NCBI GenBank assembly: GCA_000995065.1
Contig: LBWX01000003.1
Location: 114,835-153,283 of the forward strand
Length of the DNA stretch: 38,449 nucleotides
Source: a candidate division CPR2 bacterium GW2011_GWC2_39_35
Lineage (GTDB): Bacteria; Patescibacteriota; CPR2
Reading direction: 5' to 3'
The notes under the pieces: model-generated
Databases searched by the model: none
Seen by the model: only the letters and a program-made list of their open reading frames with translations
What the model was told of the DNA's origin: nothing
Translations under genes and position numbers: made by a program
Shown here: piece by piece, positions 14,541 through 21,633 of the stretch
Layout: each line of letters begins with the position of its first letter
How positions within the stretch are numbered: the first letter of the stretch is position 1

Positions 14541-15126
14541 ATGATCCTGATAATTTTATGTACAAAAGCCGGTAACCTTCCCTTAAGGTAAGCTCCACAC
14601 TTCCCGGATTCTGCCACCATTTACTTCGCCGCCAAGTCGAATCTATTGCTGAATGATTTAAAATTTGATATGAATCTCCAAGCACAGATCTAAAAGTAAG
14701 ATAAGCCCTTTTTTGATGATAGGGCGAGGTTACTAAAATAATCTTTTTAATACTTTTTTCCTCGAGGATTTCTTTAACATTTTTAGCATTTTCATAAGTT
14801 GTTTTAGACTCTTCTTCCATTAATATTTTATCCTTTGGCACATTCTGCTCTAAAGCAATTTTTTTCATGGCCGCCGCATTTGAGATTCCTTTATCCTCCG
14901 CTGCACCGGAAAAAATAATGTAGCCTCCTAAATTTTCATTTAACAGCTTAATGCCTTCTTTAGTACGCGCCTCAGTTTCCCCGCCGGATATGACTATAAT
15001 CGCATCTGATTTTAAGAGATCATCTTGGGGAGATAACCAAAATCCTAAAGAAAAAAACATTCCAATTAAGGTTATTGGAACAATAAAAATAGCTATTATC
15101 ATGAAAAACCACTTTAAAGATTTCAC
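14533..15126 (-). CDS. YdcF/SanA-type DUF218 membrane protein
   Basis: DUF218 family (ElyC, SanA, YdcF), linked in other bacteria to envelope integrity. One N-terminal membrane helix (about 7-30) precedes the domain. Conserved parts: DAIIVISGGETEAR (about 41-54), IIFSGAAED, a Glu/Thr/Tyr stretch in EEESKTTYENAKNV, and ILVTSPYHQKRA. 197 residues, typical. Chemical activity of the family is not settled. It sits in the operon CvpA-CAP, tsaC, DUF218, DHH and starts on the last base of tsaC. Confidence 0.88.
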   Translation of the reverse strand: MKSLKWFFMIIAIFIVPITLIGMFFSLGFWLSPQDDLLKSDAIIVISGGETEARTKEGIKLLNENLGGYIIFSGAAEDKGISNAAAMKKIALEQNVPKDKILMEEESKTTYENAKNVKEILEEKSIKKIILVTSPYHQKRAYLTFRSVLGDSYQILNHSAIDSTWRRSKWWQNPGSVELTLREGYRLLYIKLSGSYE

Positions 15127-15746
15127 TAGATCTCTTCTAAAGCTCCTTTTATTAATTTTTGGGAAATCACACCTTCTCTTAATATTTTAACTTTTCCTTC
15201 GGAAATATCCAATACCGTTGATGATTTTTCGAATAAAATTTCGCCCCTTATGACAACATCTGCTTTATTTAGAAGCTCTATTTCGATATCTTCAAAACTG
15301 CCCGGAGTCGGAAAATTTGCAATATTAGCTGATTTAGTAGCGATCGGACAGCCAAGTCCTTTTATAATATCTTCGGCAACCTGACTACCAGGCAACCTTA
15401 AGCCCACCTTGCCATTTGGAGCAACTTTTTGCGGCACAATCTTAGATGCCTTAAAAATGATGGTTAAAGCGCCCGGCCAAAATTCTGTCATAAGTTTGTA
15501 ACCAATTTCCGGAACCTCGGCTACCAATTTCTTAACCCAAGAAATGTTATCAATTAAAAGCGCCGTTGGTTTATCTTCTGGCCTCTCCGTATTCTGATAA
15601 AGATTTTTAAGACCTAAATTGCTGCACATAGAGGCACCGATGCCATAAACGGTATCGGTTGGGAAAATAGCCGTTCCGCCTGCTTTTAGAATCGAAACGA
15701 CTTTCCTAATATCTTCCTCAGAATGATTTTCTAGTATCTTAGACAT
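15126..15746 (-). CDS. tsaC: Threonylcarbamoyl-AMP synthase (Sua5/YrdC/TsaC)
   Basis: Makes threonylcarbamoyl-AMP from Thr, bicarbonate and ATP for t6A37 in ANN-decoding tRNAs. YrdC-fold motifs: GGTAIFPTDTVYGIG (residues 24-38), KPTALLI, FWPGALTII, VGLRLPGS and PIATKSANI. At 206 residues it is the short TsaC form without the Sua5 C-terminal domain. It shares one base with each neighbour, so the operon is tightly coupled. No other t6A genes (tsaB, tsaD, tsaE) are in the window. Confidence 0.94.
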   Translation of the reverse strand: MSKILENHSEEDIRKVVSILKAGGTAIFPTDTVYGIGASMCSNLGLKNLYQNTERPEDKPTALLIDNISWVKKLVAEVPEIGYKLMTEFWPGALTIIFKASKIVPQKVAPNGKVGLRLPGSQVAEDIIKGLGCPIATKSANIANFPTPGSFEDIEIELLNKADVVIRGEILFEKSSTVLDISEGKVKILREGVISQKLIKGALEEI

Positions 15747-16702
15747 TAGTTAGTAAACTCCTGAGAAAACATTTTACCATAAGCTCCGCCATCAATACAG
15801 CCGATCCCCACTTTATTAAAATGAGGATCCAAGATATTCGCCCTATGGCCGGGACTATTCATAAGCCCGGCATGAGCCATCTCCACATTGGGTGCTAAGG
15901 CTAAGTTCTCACCGGCATATTCGTAATCAATCCCGGCTGCTTCCATCCGATCAAACGGCGTCTTGCCCTCTAAGTTTTCATGAGCAAAATAGCCCTTTGC
16001 AAACATGTCCTTAGAATGAGTTCTCGCAACTTCGCGAAGCTGCAGTTCCATTGATAATGGTTTTAGATTATTTTTAGACCTCTCTTCGTTTAAAAGTTCT
16101 AGCATATCTTCCTCAGATTTTCTATCGGCCATTACTTCAGTTTGGGTAAATTTAAGATCAATCTTCTCGTTTTCTTTTGGTTTTACCATAAAATAAGTTA
16201 ACGAATCCTTTATGGCTCTTCCAAAAAGTTTTTGGATATCTCCTTCGTACCTCTGGGTTTTACTAACCAAAAAAGGCGCAATTGATGAAGCTAGCACCTT
16301 AGTTTTGATTGGTCCGGAAACCGGTAAGCTAACAACTAAGGTAACAATGATGGCGATCATTATAAAGGCTTTTATAAAAGAAGCGGCAATTCCTCCGGCT
16401 TTATTAACCGTTGACTCTGTTATTTTCGTTGGAAAATGACGATAAACAATCTGAGCTCCGATAAGATATAGTCCATCAATAAACATCCAGATCACAAAAA
16501 ACCCTAAAATATTAGCAAATGACTCTTGGATTTTAAAATGAGATGCAAGAAATGAGGCCGCCTCGGGATAAAACGAAAAAGAAACCATAAGAGCAAGAAT
16601 AAATCCGAATATCTCGATTAAAACTTTAATAAAGCCTTGGTAATAACCGAGGATAATATATCCGATTAAAGACAAAATGATTATAAGATCAACAATATTC
16701 AT
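15746..16702 (-). CDS. CvpA-like membrane domain fused to a CAP/SCP domain
   Basis: Two-part protein. Residues 1-165 resemble CvpA/colicin V production proteins: four hydrophobic helices starting MNIVDLIIILSLIGYIILGYY. A linker (about 170-195) leads to a C-terminal CAP/SCP (YkwD-like) domain, about 197-318: LLNEERSKNNLKPL, ARTHSKDM with the conserved His, YAGENLA, MNSPGHRANIL with the second His. CAP domains of this type are thought to act outside the cell, so the C-terminus is probably extracellular and tethered. Function unknown; CvpA is linked to envelope stress in other bacteria. First gene of a four-gene operon. No clear ribosome site before the ATG. Confidence 0.88.
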   Translation of the reverse strand: MNIVDLIIILSLIGYIILGYYQGFIKVLIEIFGFILALMVSFSFYPEAASFLASHFKIQESFANILGFFVIWMFIDGLYLIGAQIVYRHFPTKITESTVNKAGGIAASFIKAFIMIAIIVTLVVSLPVSGPIKTKVLASSIAPFLVSKTQRYEGDIQKLFGRAIKDSLTYFMVKPKENEKIDLKFTQTEVMADRKSEEDMLELLNEERSKNNLKPLSMELQLREVARTHSKDMFAKGYFAHENLEGKTPFDRMEAAGIDYEYAGENLALAPNVEMAHAGLMNSPGHRANILDPHFNKVGIGCIDGGAYGKMFSQEFTN

Positions 16703-16740
16703 ATAATAAACGTAATTTATCGCTTTCTTTTATTCAATGG

Positions 16741-16845
16741 TTAAGACACTAAATGTGATAACTCAAATATCACTAAAAAACCGAAATAAGCCCCAATAAG
16801 TAATCCGGGACTCGCTATGAAGCCAAATAAAAAACTTGTTAGCAT
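16741..16845 (-). CDS. Possible 34-aa hydrophobic peptide after iscU
   Basis: ATG at 16845, nine bases past the iscU stop; the peptide has one hydrophobic helix (LTSFLFGFIASPGLLIGAYF and onward) and stops at 16741. No ribosome site is visible. It fills the iscU to CvpA gap. It may be a real membrane microprotein or chance; a GTGATA/TATCAC inverted repeat lies inside it. Confidence 0.3.
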   Translation of the reverse strand: MLTSFLFGFIASPGLLIGAYFGFLVIFELSHLVS

Positions 16846-16854
16846 AAGTATATT

Positions 16855-17253
16855 CTATGCCTTCTTCTTATAATCCTCAATAGCCTTATGAAGCGCATCG
16901 GCTGCTAAATTAGAACAATGCTCCTTTGCCGGCGGCAGACCGCCTAGCTTGTCCGACACATCTTTTCTGGTTAGCTTTTTAGCTTCATCCAATGTCATCC
17001 CAACGGCAATTTCGGTAATCATTGACGAAGTGGCAATAGCTGCCGCGCAACCGAATGTTTTAAACTTAATGTCGGTAATTACTTCTTTACCGTTTTTTTC
17101 TTCCACTTTTATGTGCAGTTGCATCACATCACCGCAAGTGGGATTGCCAACCTTACCAATTCCAGAAGGGTTCTTAATTTCCCCAAGATTATGCGGATTC
17201 ATAAAATGATCAATTACTTTTTCGTTATACGGACCAAAACCCTTGTTACTCAT
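16855..17253 (-). CDS. iscU: Fe-S cluster scaffold IscU/NifU-like
   Basis: Scaffold on which [2Fe-2S] clusters are assembled using sulfur from cysteine desulfurase. The three ligand cysteines are Cys40 in PTCGD (with Asp42), Cys69 in FGCAAAIA and Cys113 in EHCSNLAADAL. 132 residues is normal. It overlaps iscS by one base and is the last gene of a four-gene coupled operon. The sequence pattern fits U-type scaffolds of both ISC and NIF naming; the symbol is by convention. No hscA, hscB, fdx or iscR is visible, so the pathway here is minimal. Confidence 0.95.
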   Translation of the reverse strand: MSNKGFGPYNEKVIDHFMNPHNLGEIKNPSGIGKVGNPTCGDVMQLHIKVEEKNGKEVITDIKFKTFGCAAAIATSSMITEIAVGMTLDEAKKLTRKDVSDKLGGLPPAKEHCSNLAADALHKAIEDYKKKA

Positions 17254-18458
17254 TATAAGATTCCTCCTGTAATATTTCTTAATTTTTCTACTATCGGCGG
17301 AAAAACCTCTAAAAAATAATCGATTTCTTCTTTAGTATTTTCTTTACCTAAAGAAATTCTTAAAGAGCCATGAATTTTTTCTAAAGGAAAATGAAGCGAT
17401 TTTAGAACATGCGATGGTTCGAGAGAACCAGAAGAACAAGCAGAGCCGGTAGAGATGGCGATTCCTTTAAGATCCAGATTAATCAGCATCGATTCTCCTT
17501 CGATACCATCAATTAGGAAACTGGCAATGTTTGGCAGCCTACGCACAGGGTGGCCGGTAAGACGAACATCGCTCACTTTTTTAGGAAGCTCTCGAATTAA
17601 ATAATCTCTTAATGACGCAACTTTGCTAGCATTTTCCTTCTTTTCGTCTTCGGCTAGTTGCAAGGCTGCAGCTAGGCCCATAATTCCCGGTACATTCTCG
17701 GTACCTGACCTTATATTCTCCTCATGACCACCGCCGGTTTGCGTAGCTTCAATGATTGTACCCTTTCTTACATACAAAACCCCAGTACCTTTCGGGCCGT
17801 AAAACTTATGTCCCGAAAGAGACATGATATCCACTCCTAGTTTTTTAACGTCTAAATCCAGATAAGAAGCTGCTTGAACAGCATCGGTGTGAAAATAAAT
17901 CGGTAACTTTACCCCCTTCTCCTTTCTTTCGTCTCGAGTTTTCTTAATTACTTCCGCGATTTCCGAAAGAGGCTCTACGGTTCCAACCTCGTTGTTGGCA
18001 TACATCACCGAAATCAAAGCCGTATTTTCTTTTATAGCGTCTTTTAGCTTCTTCGAATCAACTAAACCATTTTGATCCACGTCTAAATAAGTAACTTGAA
18101 ATCCAAATATTTCTTCCAATTGCTCGGTAGTATGAAGCACGGCATGATGCTCGATCTTTGTGGTTATTATATGCATCGGTTTTTTGTGGCCCTTTTTTAA
18201 AAGACCAAAAACCACTCCTCTTAAAGCCAAATTATTGCTTTCGGTACCGCCAGAAGTAAAAACAACTTCTTTTTCCTGACAGTTTAAAATATTTGCCACC
18301 TGCATTCTGGCGCCCTCTAAGGCAGCTTTTGCTTCCTGACCAAAAGAATGAAGTGACGATGCATTACCGAATTTATCGCAAAAAAATGGCTCCATATCTT
18401 TTAAGACAGACTTGTCTAGCGGGGTAGTGGCCGAGTGATCAAAATAAATTGGTTTCAT
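17253..18458 (-). CDS. iscS: Cysteine desulfurase IscS/NifS
   Basis: PLP enzyme that converts Cys to Ala and a protein-bound persulfide for Fe-S clusters and thiolated tRNA. Visible: FDHSATTPLD at the N-terminus, TSGGTESNNLA (cofactor site), HTDAVQAA, SLSGHKFYGPKG with the PLP Lys, and STGSACSSGS with the catalytic Cys on the mobile loop. 401 residues, full length. It overlaps the upstream Nudix gene by 4 bases (ATGA). It can supply IscU and probably MnmA. Confidence 0.96.
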   Translation of the reverse strand: MKPIYFDHSATTPLDKSVLKDMEPFFCDKFGNASSLHSFGQEAKAALEGARMQVANILNCQEKEVVFTSGGTESNNLALRGVVFGLLKKGHKKPMHIITTKIEHHAVLHTTEQLEEIFGFQVTYLDVDQNGLVDSKKLKDAIKENTALISVMYANNEVGTVEPLSEIAEVIKKTRDERKEKGVKLPIYFHTDAVQAASYLDLDVKKLGVDIMSLSGHKFYGPKGTGVLYVRKGTIIEATQTGGGHEENIRSGTENVPGIMGLAAALQLAEDEKKENASKVASLRDYLIRELPKKVSDVRLTGHPVRRLPNIASFLIDGIEGESMLINLDLKGIAISTGSACSSGSLEPSHVLKSLHFPLEKIHGSLRISLGKENTKEEIDYFLEVFPPIVEKLRNITGGIL

Positions 18459-18847
18459 ATCAAATTATCCTCGATTAGCTTTGGTATTAATTTTGTCTCA
18501 ATTGCTTTTACCAACCTTGGATTCTGGTTTAAAAAATTTTCCTTGGAATACCAAATCATTTCTGTTATTTCGTTATTTAGCTTTAATTTACCCTCGTAAT
18601 TTACTAAATAACTATAACTTCTAGAAACATAAGTTGTCTCGCCCTTTGGAGGTTCATAATCCAAATAAGGCTTCATTGAAATCAACTTAACCCCTAACTC
18701 TTCTAATAGCTCCCTTTTTAAAGTGACTTCTTGACTCTCACCATTTTCCATCGTTCCACCAGGAGTCCAAAAAAGATCGGAACCATAACCAGTAACCATT
18801 AAAACTTTTTTATTTTCAATAATTATAGCCGCAACCCGTTGCTTCAT
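18455..18847 (-). CDS. Nudix hydrolase
   Basis: Hydrolyses nucleoside diphosphate-linked compounds; exact substrate unknown. The Nudix box GGTMENGESQEVTLKREL followed by LEELG (about residues 30-52) matches GX5EX7REUXEEXGU in full, so the metal site is intact. 130 residues, single domain. It lies between a Phd-like gene and iscS with 4-base overlaps on both sides, which forces coupled translation. A role near Fe-S assembly is not established; repair of oxidised nucleotides would be one reason to co-express them. Confidence 0.92.
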   Translation of the reverse strand: MKQRVAAIIIENKKVLMVTGYGSDLFWTPGGTMENGESQEVTLKRELLEELGVKLISMKPYLDYEPPKGETTYVSRSYSYLVNYEGKLKLNNEITEMIWYSKENFLNQNPRLVKAIETKLIPKLIEDNLI

Positions 18848-19062
18848 TTTTTGGCCGTTATCTTAAAATCTTTAATGCAAGCCTTGCATTCTTCAACATG
18901 ATTACCAAGACTGTGCATTAACTTTTCGTAATCTTCATAACCGATTAAAACCCCAACCGGCTTAGAATAACGCATTAAAACAAAATTTTTTCCTTCTTCA
19001 AGCCCTTTTACAACTTTAGGAGTTTCGTTTTGAAGCTCATTGACATTAATAAATTCCTGCAT
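18844..19062 (-). CDS. Phd/YefM-like DNA-binding protein without a partner toxin
   Basis: The N-terminal segment MQEFINVNELQNETPKVV and the later VLMRYSKPVGVLIGYEDYEKL resemble Phd/YefM antitoxins, which bind operator DNA and a toxin. No toxin gene follows; the next frame is a Nudix hydrolase overlapping by 4 bases. The C-terminus carries CKAC (Cys59, Cys62), not typical of antitoxins, which could bind a metal or a cluster. AAGAAGGAA precedes the ATG. As first gene of the iscS-iscU operon it might serve as its regulator. The family call is moderate, the regulatory role is inference. Confidence 0.7.
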   Translation of the reverse strand: MQEFINVNELQNETPKVVKGLEEGKNFVLMRYSKPVGVLIGYEDYEKLMHSLGNHVEECKACIKDFKITAKK

Positions 19063-19090
19063 AATTCCTTCTTGTCACTTTCAAATAATG

Positions 19091-19112
19091 TTTTTCGCGC
19101 GATCGCGAAAAA
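19091..19112. repeat. Hairpin TTTTTCGCG-CGAT-CGCGAAAAA in the isc operon leader
   Basis: Perfect 9-bp stem between the operon promoter and the Phd-like gene. A related, longer hairpin with the same CGATCGCG core lies at 21506-21541. Confidence 0.7.
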
Positions 19113-19151
19113 AATAGTCATTTTGCTAATATTAAAAATTGCTATAGAAGT

Positions 19152-19180
19152 ATGGTAACTTTTACCCCTACTTTTGTCAA
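19152..19180 (-). promoter_or_regulatory. Promoter of the phd-nudix-iscS-iscU operon
   Basis: Minus strand TTGACA (19175-19180), 17 bp, TACCAT (19152-19157). Confidence 0.65.
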
Positions 19181-19303
19181 GAATAATAGACGAATGATTA
19201 TAAGTTGAATGTAAATATCATATCAAACATTAGAAATAAAACTCTTAATGGCAACAAAAGTCGAAAAAACTGTTTTTTGTTCTTTGCTTATTGTTCATTG
19301 ATC

Positions 19304-20416
19304 CTACGGTTGGTGGGCCCGTCTTAAAGCAAGGAAAATACTGCCAAGCCCCAAGAACCAGGTAATAAGACTCACAAAAAAACCAATTAGAGGAATGTTC
19401 GATAGAAGAAGATAAACAAATAAACCGCCCGCTAAAACAAAATATTCCGATTTATGAAAACCAAGTTTTTCGAAAATATATCTGCCTCCTGCTAAGGAGA
19501 CAATGATCTTACTAAATAAAATAGAAATAACATAAACCATTAACAAAATAATGGCAATCGGGATACCAATTACAGTGCAAAATAGAACAATAATAGCAAT
19601 TGGAGCTAAAAAGAAAGCCATCACACCATATAAGAAAGATTGTCCATTCTCTTTATAAATGGTGTCGGATAAACGCATAATCGGCTTATGAAATAACCAT
19701 AAGAAAAGAGTGCCCAAGAACACGTACGCAAGATATCCATAGATAAACCCGAAAATTCTTGAAGCAACGGAAACCCCGGGAGCTTTTTTTATCTGAGCCG
19801 AAACTTCTCCCTTTATTTTGGAACCACTATCAATACTTGCCGATTGTGAAGAAGTATACTTTAAGTTTCCATTAATAGTTGCCGTATCGCTAACAGAAAT
19901 ATTTGATGCATTAGCATAAACATCATTTCCAACTAGCCCTCTAATTTTTAAATCCCCCGAATACACTTTAAGGTCTTTCTTCACCGAACCATCTAAAACT
20001 GCAGTCCCGCTAGCAACTAACATATCGCCCTCAATTTTTCCCGAATTTTCTAACATCACATCGCCACCAGCTGCCAATACATCTCCGGTCACGGTTCCAT
20101 TTATGTTTACTTTTCCGCCCACGACACGAACATCACCTATAATTTTTCCTAATATTTTAACATCCCCTGCCAAAGAAATCACATCGCCCGAAACCTGACC
20201 ATCAATCGCAATATTTCCGCTAGCTGAAACAATATCTCCATTTACCGTGCCGCTCACAAAAACATCGCCTCCAGCTAAATAAAGATTGTCGCTTACAACC
20301 ATACTTTCCCCAATTACAATTTTTTCCGGCCCAACTTTATAATCGGCCGCAAAAACGATACCTGGCAAAAAGACGACTGCAATGGCAGTTATCAATAAGT
20401 TTTTTAATTTAAACAT
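19304..20416 (-). CDS. Secreted/membrane protein with bactofilin-like beta-solenoid
   Basis: A signal peptide or anchor (about 1-23, ending VFAAD) is followed by many short repeats (about 45-200) such as GTVNGDIVSASGNIAIDG, GQVSGDVISLAGDVKILG and GTVTGDVLAAGGDVMLEN. These G-x-V-x-GDV units are those of polymer-forming bactofilin-type solenoids. The C-terminal part (about 215-365) holds several membrane helices. So the solenoid should face outside, unlike cytoplasmic bactofilins. A role in envelope structure is inferred. GAGGG precedes the ATG. It stands alone with its own promoter. Confidence 0.85.
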   Translation of the reverse strand: MFKLKNLLITAIAVVFLPGIVFAADYKVGPEKIVIGESMVVSDNLYLAGGDVFVSGTVNGDIVSASGNIAIDGQVSGDVISLAGDVKILGKIIGDVRVVGGKVNINGTVTGDVLAAGGDVMLENSGKIEGDMLVASGTAVLDGSVKKDLKVYSGDLKIRGLVGNDVYANASNISVSDTATINGNLKYTSSQSASIDSGSKIKGEVSAQIKKAPGVSVASRIFGFIYGYLAYVFLGTLFLWLFHKPIMRLSDTIYKENGQSFLYGVMAFFLAPIAIIVLFCTVIGIPIAIILLMVYVISILFSKIIVSLAGGRYIFEKLGFHKSEYFVLAGGLFVYLLLSNIPLIGFFVSLITWFLGLGSIFLALRRAHQP

Positions 20417-20443
20417 TAAACCCTCGCTAATTTAACTATTACT

Positions 20444-20472
20444 AGCATAGCAAAAACTTCAATTTCTCACAA
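20444..20472 (-). promoter_or_regulatory. Promoter of the solenoid protein gene
   Basis: Minus strand TTGTGA (20467-20472), 17 bp, TATGCT (20444-20449) with a TG extension one base before the -10 box. Confidence 0.55.
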
Positions 20473-20474
20473 AT

Positions 20475-20499
20475 AAAATACCCCTATAGCATCTAGAGG
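20475..20499 (-). terminator. Terminator of the DUF2892 gene
   Basis: Minus strand CCTCTA (20499-20494) pairs with TAGGGG (20486-20481), followed by TATTTTATTT. Confidence 0.5.
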
Positions 20500-20527
20500 C
20501 ATTTACATAATATCGTCGTTTTATTTA

Positions 20528-20716
20528 TTAGTCTTTCTTCCCCATCTTGGTTAAGATTTTTTCCATCGGGCAAACTTTTGTGATTGACGACTGAAAAAGC
20601 ATCACCCCAACAAAAAGTGGTAAAAGCAACCAAGATTCACCTATATAGTAAGCCATACCAACTCCCAAAGCAACTAAACCACCGGCTACAAAACGAATAA
20701 TTTCTTCTTTTTTCAT
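20528..20716 (-). CDS. DUF2892 (YgaP-type) small membrane protein
   Basis: 62 residues with two membrane helices (about 8-24 and 28-46) and the family's C-terminal CPMEKILTKMG block. DUF2892 proteins occur alone or fused to rhodanese domains as in YgaP, often near sulfur or persulfide genes. Here a glutaredoxin and a CsoR/RcnR-family repressor lie directly upstream. It has its own promoter, so it is not simply read from the same transcript. A role in thiol or sulfur handling is inferred from context. Confidence 0.85.
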   Translation of the reverse strand: MKKEEIIRFVAGGLVALGVGMAYYIGESWLLLPLFVGVMLFQSSITKVCPMEKILTKMGKKD

Positions 20717-20740
20717 TTTTACCTCACTTTATTTAAGTTA

Positions 20741-20769
20741 ATAATAAAACACTGAGAGCTAACTGTCTA
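20741..20769 (-). promoter_or_regulatory. Promoter of the DUF2892 gene
   Basis: Minus strand TAGACA (20764-20769), 17 bp, TATTAT (20741-20746). Confidence 0.65.
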
Positions 20770-20780
20770 TGCCATAATAT

Positions 20781-20810
20781 AAAAACAAAAAACCCGCCGA
20801 AGGAGGGTTT
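20781..20810 (-). terminator. Terminator of the glutaredoxin gene
   Basis: Minus strand AAACCC (20810-20805), loop containing TTCG, GGGTTT (20795-20790), then TTTGTTTTT. It follows the stop by about 28 bases. Confidence 0.75.
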
Positions 20811-20837
20811 CTTTTTTTTACTTTATCGATCGCAAAA

Positions 20838-21068
20838 CTATTTCATTAGTTTTTCTAAGGTATTCGGATCGTATCCAATTACAAATTGGCCGTCAATCTC
20901 CGTAACCGGAACACCCATCTGGCCGGTCTTTTTTATTATCTCTTCTGCCGCTTTTTGGTCTACAGCAACGTTTAGATCTTCAAACTTAATCTTTTTTGAA
21001 TGCAACCACTCTTTCAGCATGTTGCAGTATGGACAAGTTGGGGTAGAGTAAACTTTAATATTTTTCAT
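20838..21068 (-). CDS. Glutaredoxin-like protein (NrdH type)
   Basis: Thioredoxin-fold disulfide reductase. Active site CPYC at Cys12-Cys15; MGVPVTEIDG carries the cis-Pro; GYDPNTLEKLM ends the domain. At 76 residues it fits small glutaredoxin/NrdH-like proteins and not full thioredoxin. Electron donor unknown. It lies 90 bases downstream of the repressor gene and is probably co-transcribed with it from the operator-controlled promoter, with a terminator behind it. Confidence 0.92.
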   Translation of the reverse strand: MKNIKVYSTPTCPYCNMLKEWLHSKKIKFEDLNVAVDQKAAEEIIKKTGQMGVPVTEIDGQFVIGYDPNTLEKLMK

Positions 21069-21158
21069 AAAATTCTCCTCTTTATATATTTATATAAATG
21101 TAAGATATTAAATTCTTAAAGTAAAGGAAACATTTAAATTAACTATTTTTAAAAGCCT

Positions 21159-21392
21159 TTAACTTTGAACCAATGTTCGAATCATCCTTTTTAATTTCTC
21201 ATCATCAAGCTTTTGATGGCATAGTTCGCCGTAAGCAAAAAGAGAGATTATTCCATGAATACCTGATTTTGAAGCCTTTAACTGTTGCAAAACTTCCATA
21301 CAATCTCTTTCTTCTTCAATCATCCTTTTAATACCTTGCAATTGTCCCGAAACGTAATTTATTCTTTTTAATATATCTTTTTTCTCGTTCAT
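21159..21392 (-). CDS. CsoR/RcnR/FrmR-family transcriptional repressor
   Basis: All-helical metal- or thiol-sensing repressor (DUF156). Residues ILKRINYVSGQLQGIKRMIEE and the RDCMEVLQQLKA helix are typical. Cys31 aligns with the first sensing Cys of the family. The second motif is unusual: Cys58-His59 sits two positions earlier than the Cys of CsoR or CstR, and Glu56 takes the usual His position. So copper (Cys-His-Cys), nickel or persulfide specificity cannot be assigned. GGAG precedes the ATG. A near-perfect RcnR-type operator covers its promoter, indicating autoregulation. 77 residues. Confidence 0.9.
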   Translation of the reverse strand: MNEKKDILKRINYVSGQLQGIKRMIEEERDCMEVLQQLKASKSGIHGIISLFAYGELCHQKLDDEKLKRMIRTLVQS

Positions 21393-21409
21393 CTTAACGC
21401 TCCATTAAA

Positions 21410-21449
21410 CACTCCCCCCCAGTATATGCTTTCCTAACCAACTAGTCAA
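21410..21449 (-). promoter_or_regulatory. Promoter with RcnR-type G-tract operator
   Basis: Minus strand TTGACT (21444-21449), 17 bp, TATACT (21421-21426). The -10 box runs into TACT-GGGGGGG-AGTG (21424-21410), which matches the TACT-G6-N-AGTA operator known for RcnR/FrmR-type repressors except for the last base. Binding there would block the -10 region. Confidence 0.8.
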
Positions 21450-21505
21450 CAGGTAAATCAAATAAATATCATTAGGGCTAGATAAATGAGATCAGGCTAA
21501 AGTAG

Positions 21506-21541
21506 ATGGCATTTTTTACTCGATCGCGTGAAAAATGTCAT
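21506..21541. repeat. Hairpin with CGATCGCG core upstream of corA
   Basis: ATGGCATTTTT (21506-21516) pairs with AAAAATGTCAT (21531-21541) with one G-U pair; the centre carries CGATCG. It resembles the hairpin at 19091-19112. Confidence 0.6.
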
Positions 21542-21603
21542 AATCATTATTTTAACTTAGATTGGTTGCGAATACTAAGCTAATCACATAAGAGTTGAAA
21601 AAA

Positions 21604-21633
21604 ATGAAAAAACTGTTTAAACTTAAGCGATGA
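21604..21633 (+). CDS. Possible 9-codon leader ORF coupled to corA
   Basis: ATG at 21604 gives MKKLFKLKR; its TGA (21631-21633) overlaps the corA ATG (21630-21632) as ATGA. corA itself has no visible ribosome site, so re-initiation from this leader is plausible. Very short; could be chance. Confidence 0.3.
   Translation: MKKLFKLKR

Noticed and set aside
18844-18847. A complete toxin-antitoxin pair formed by the Phd-like gene and the next frame
   Set aside because: The next gene has an intact Nudix box and no resemblance to Doc, YoeB or RelE toxins.
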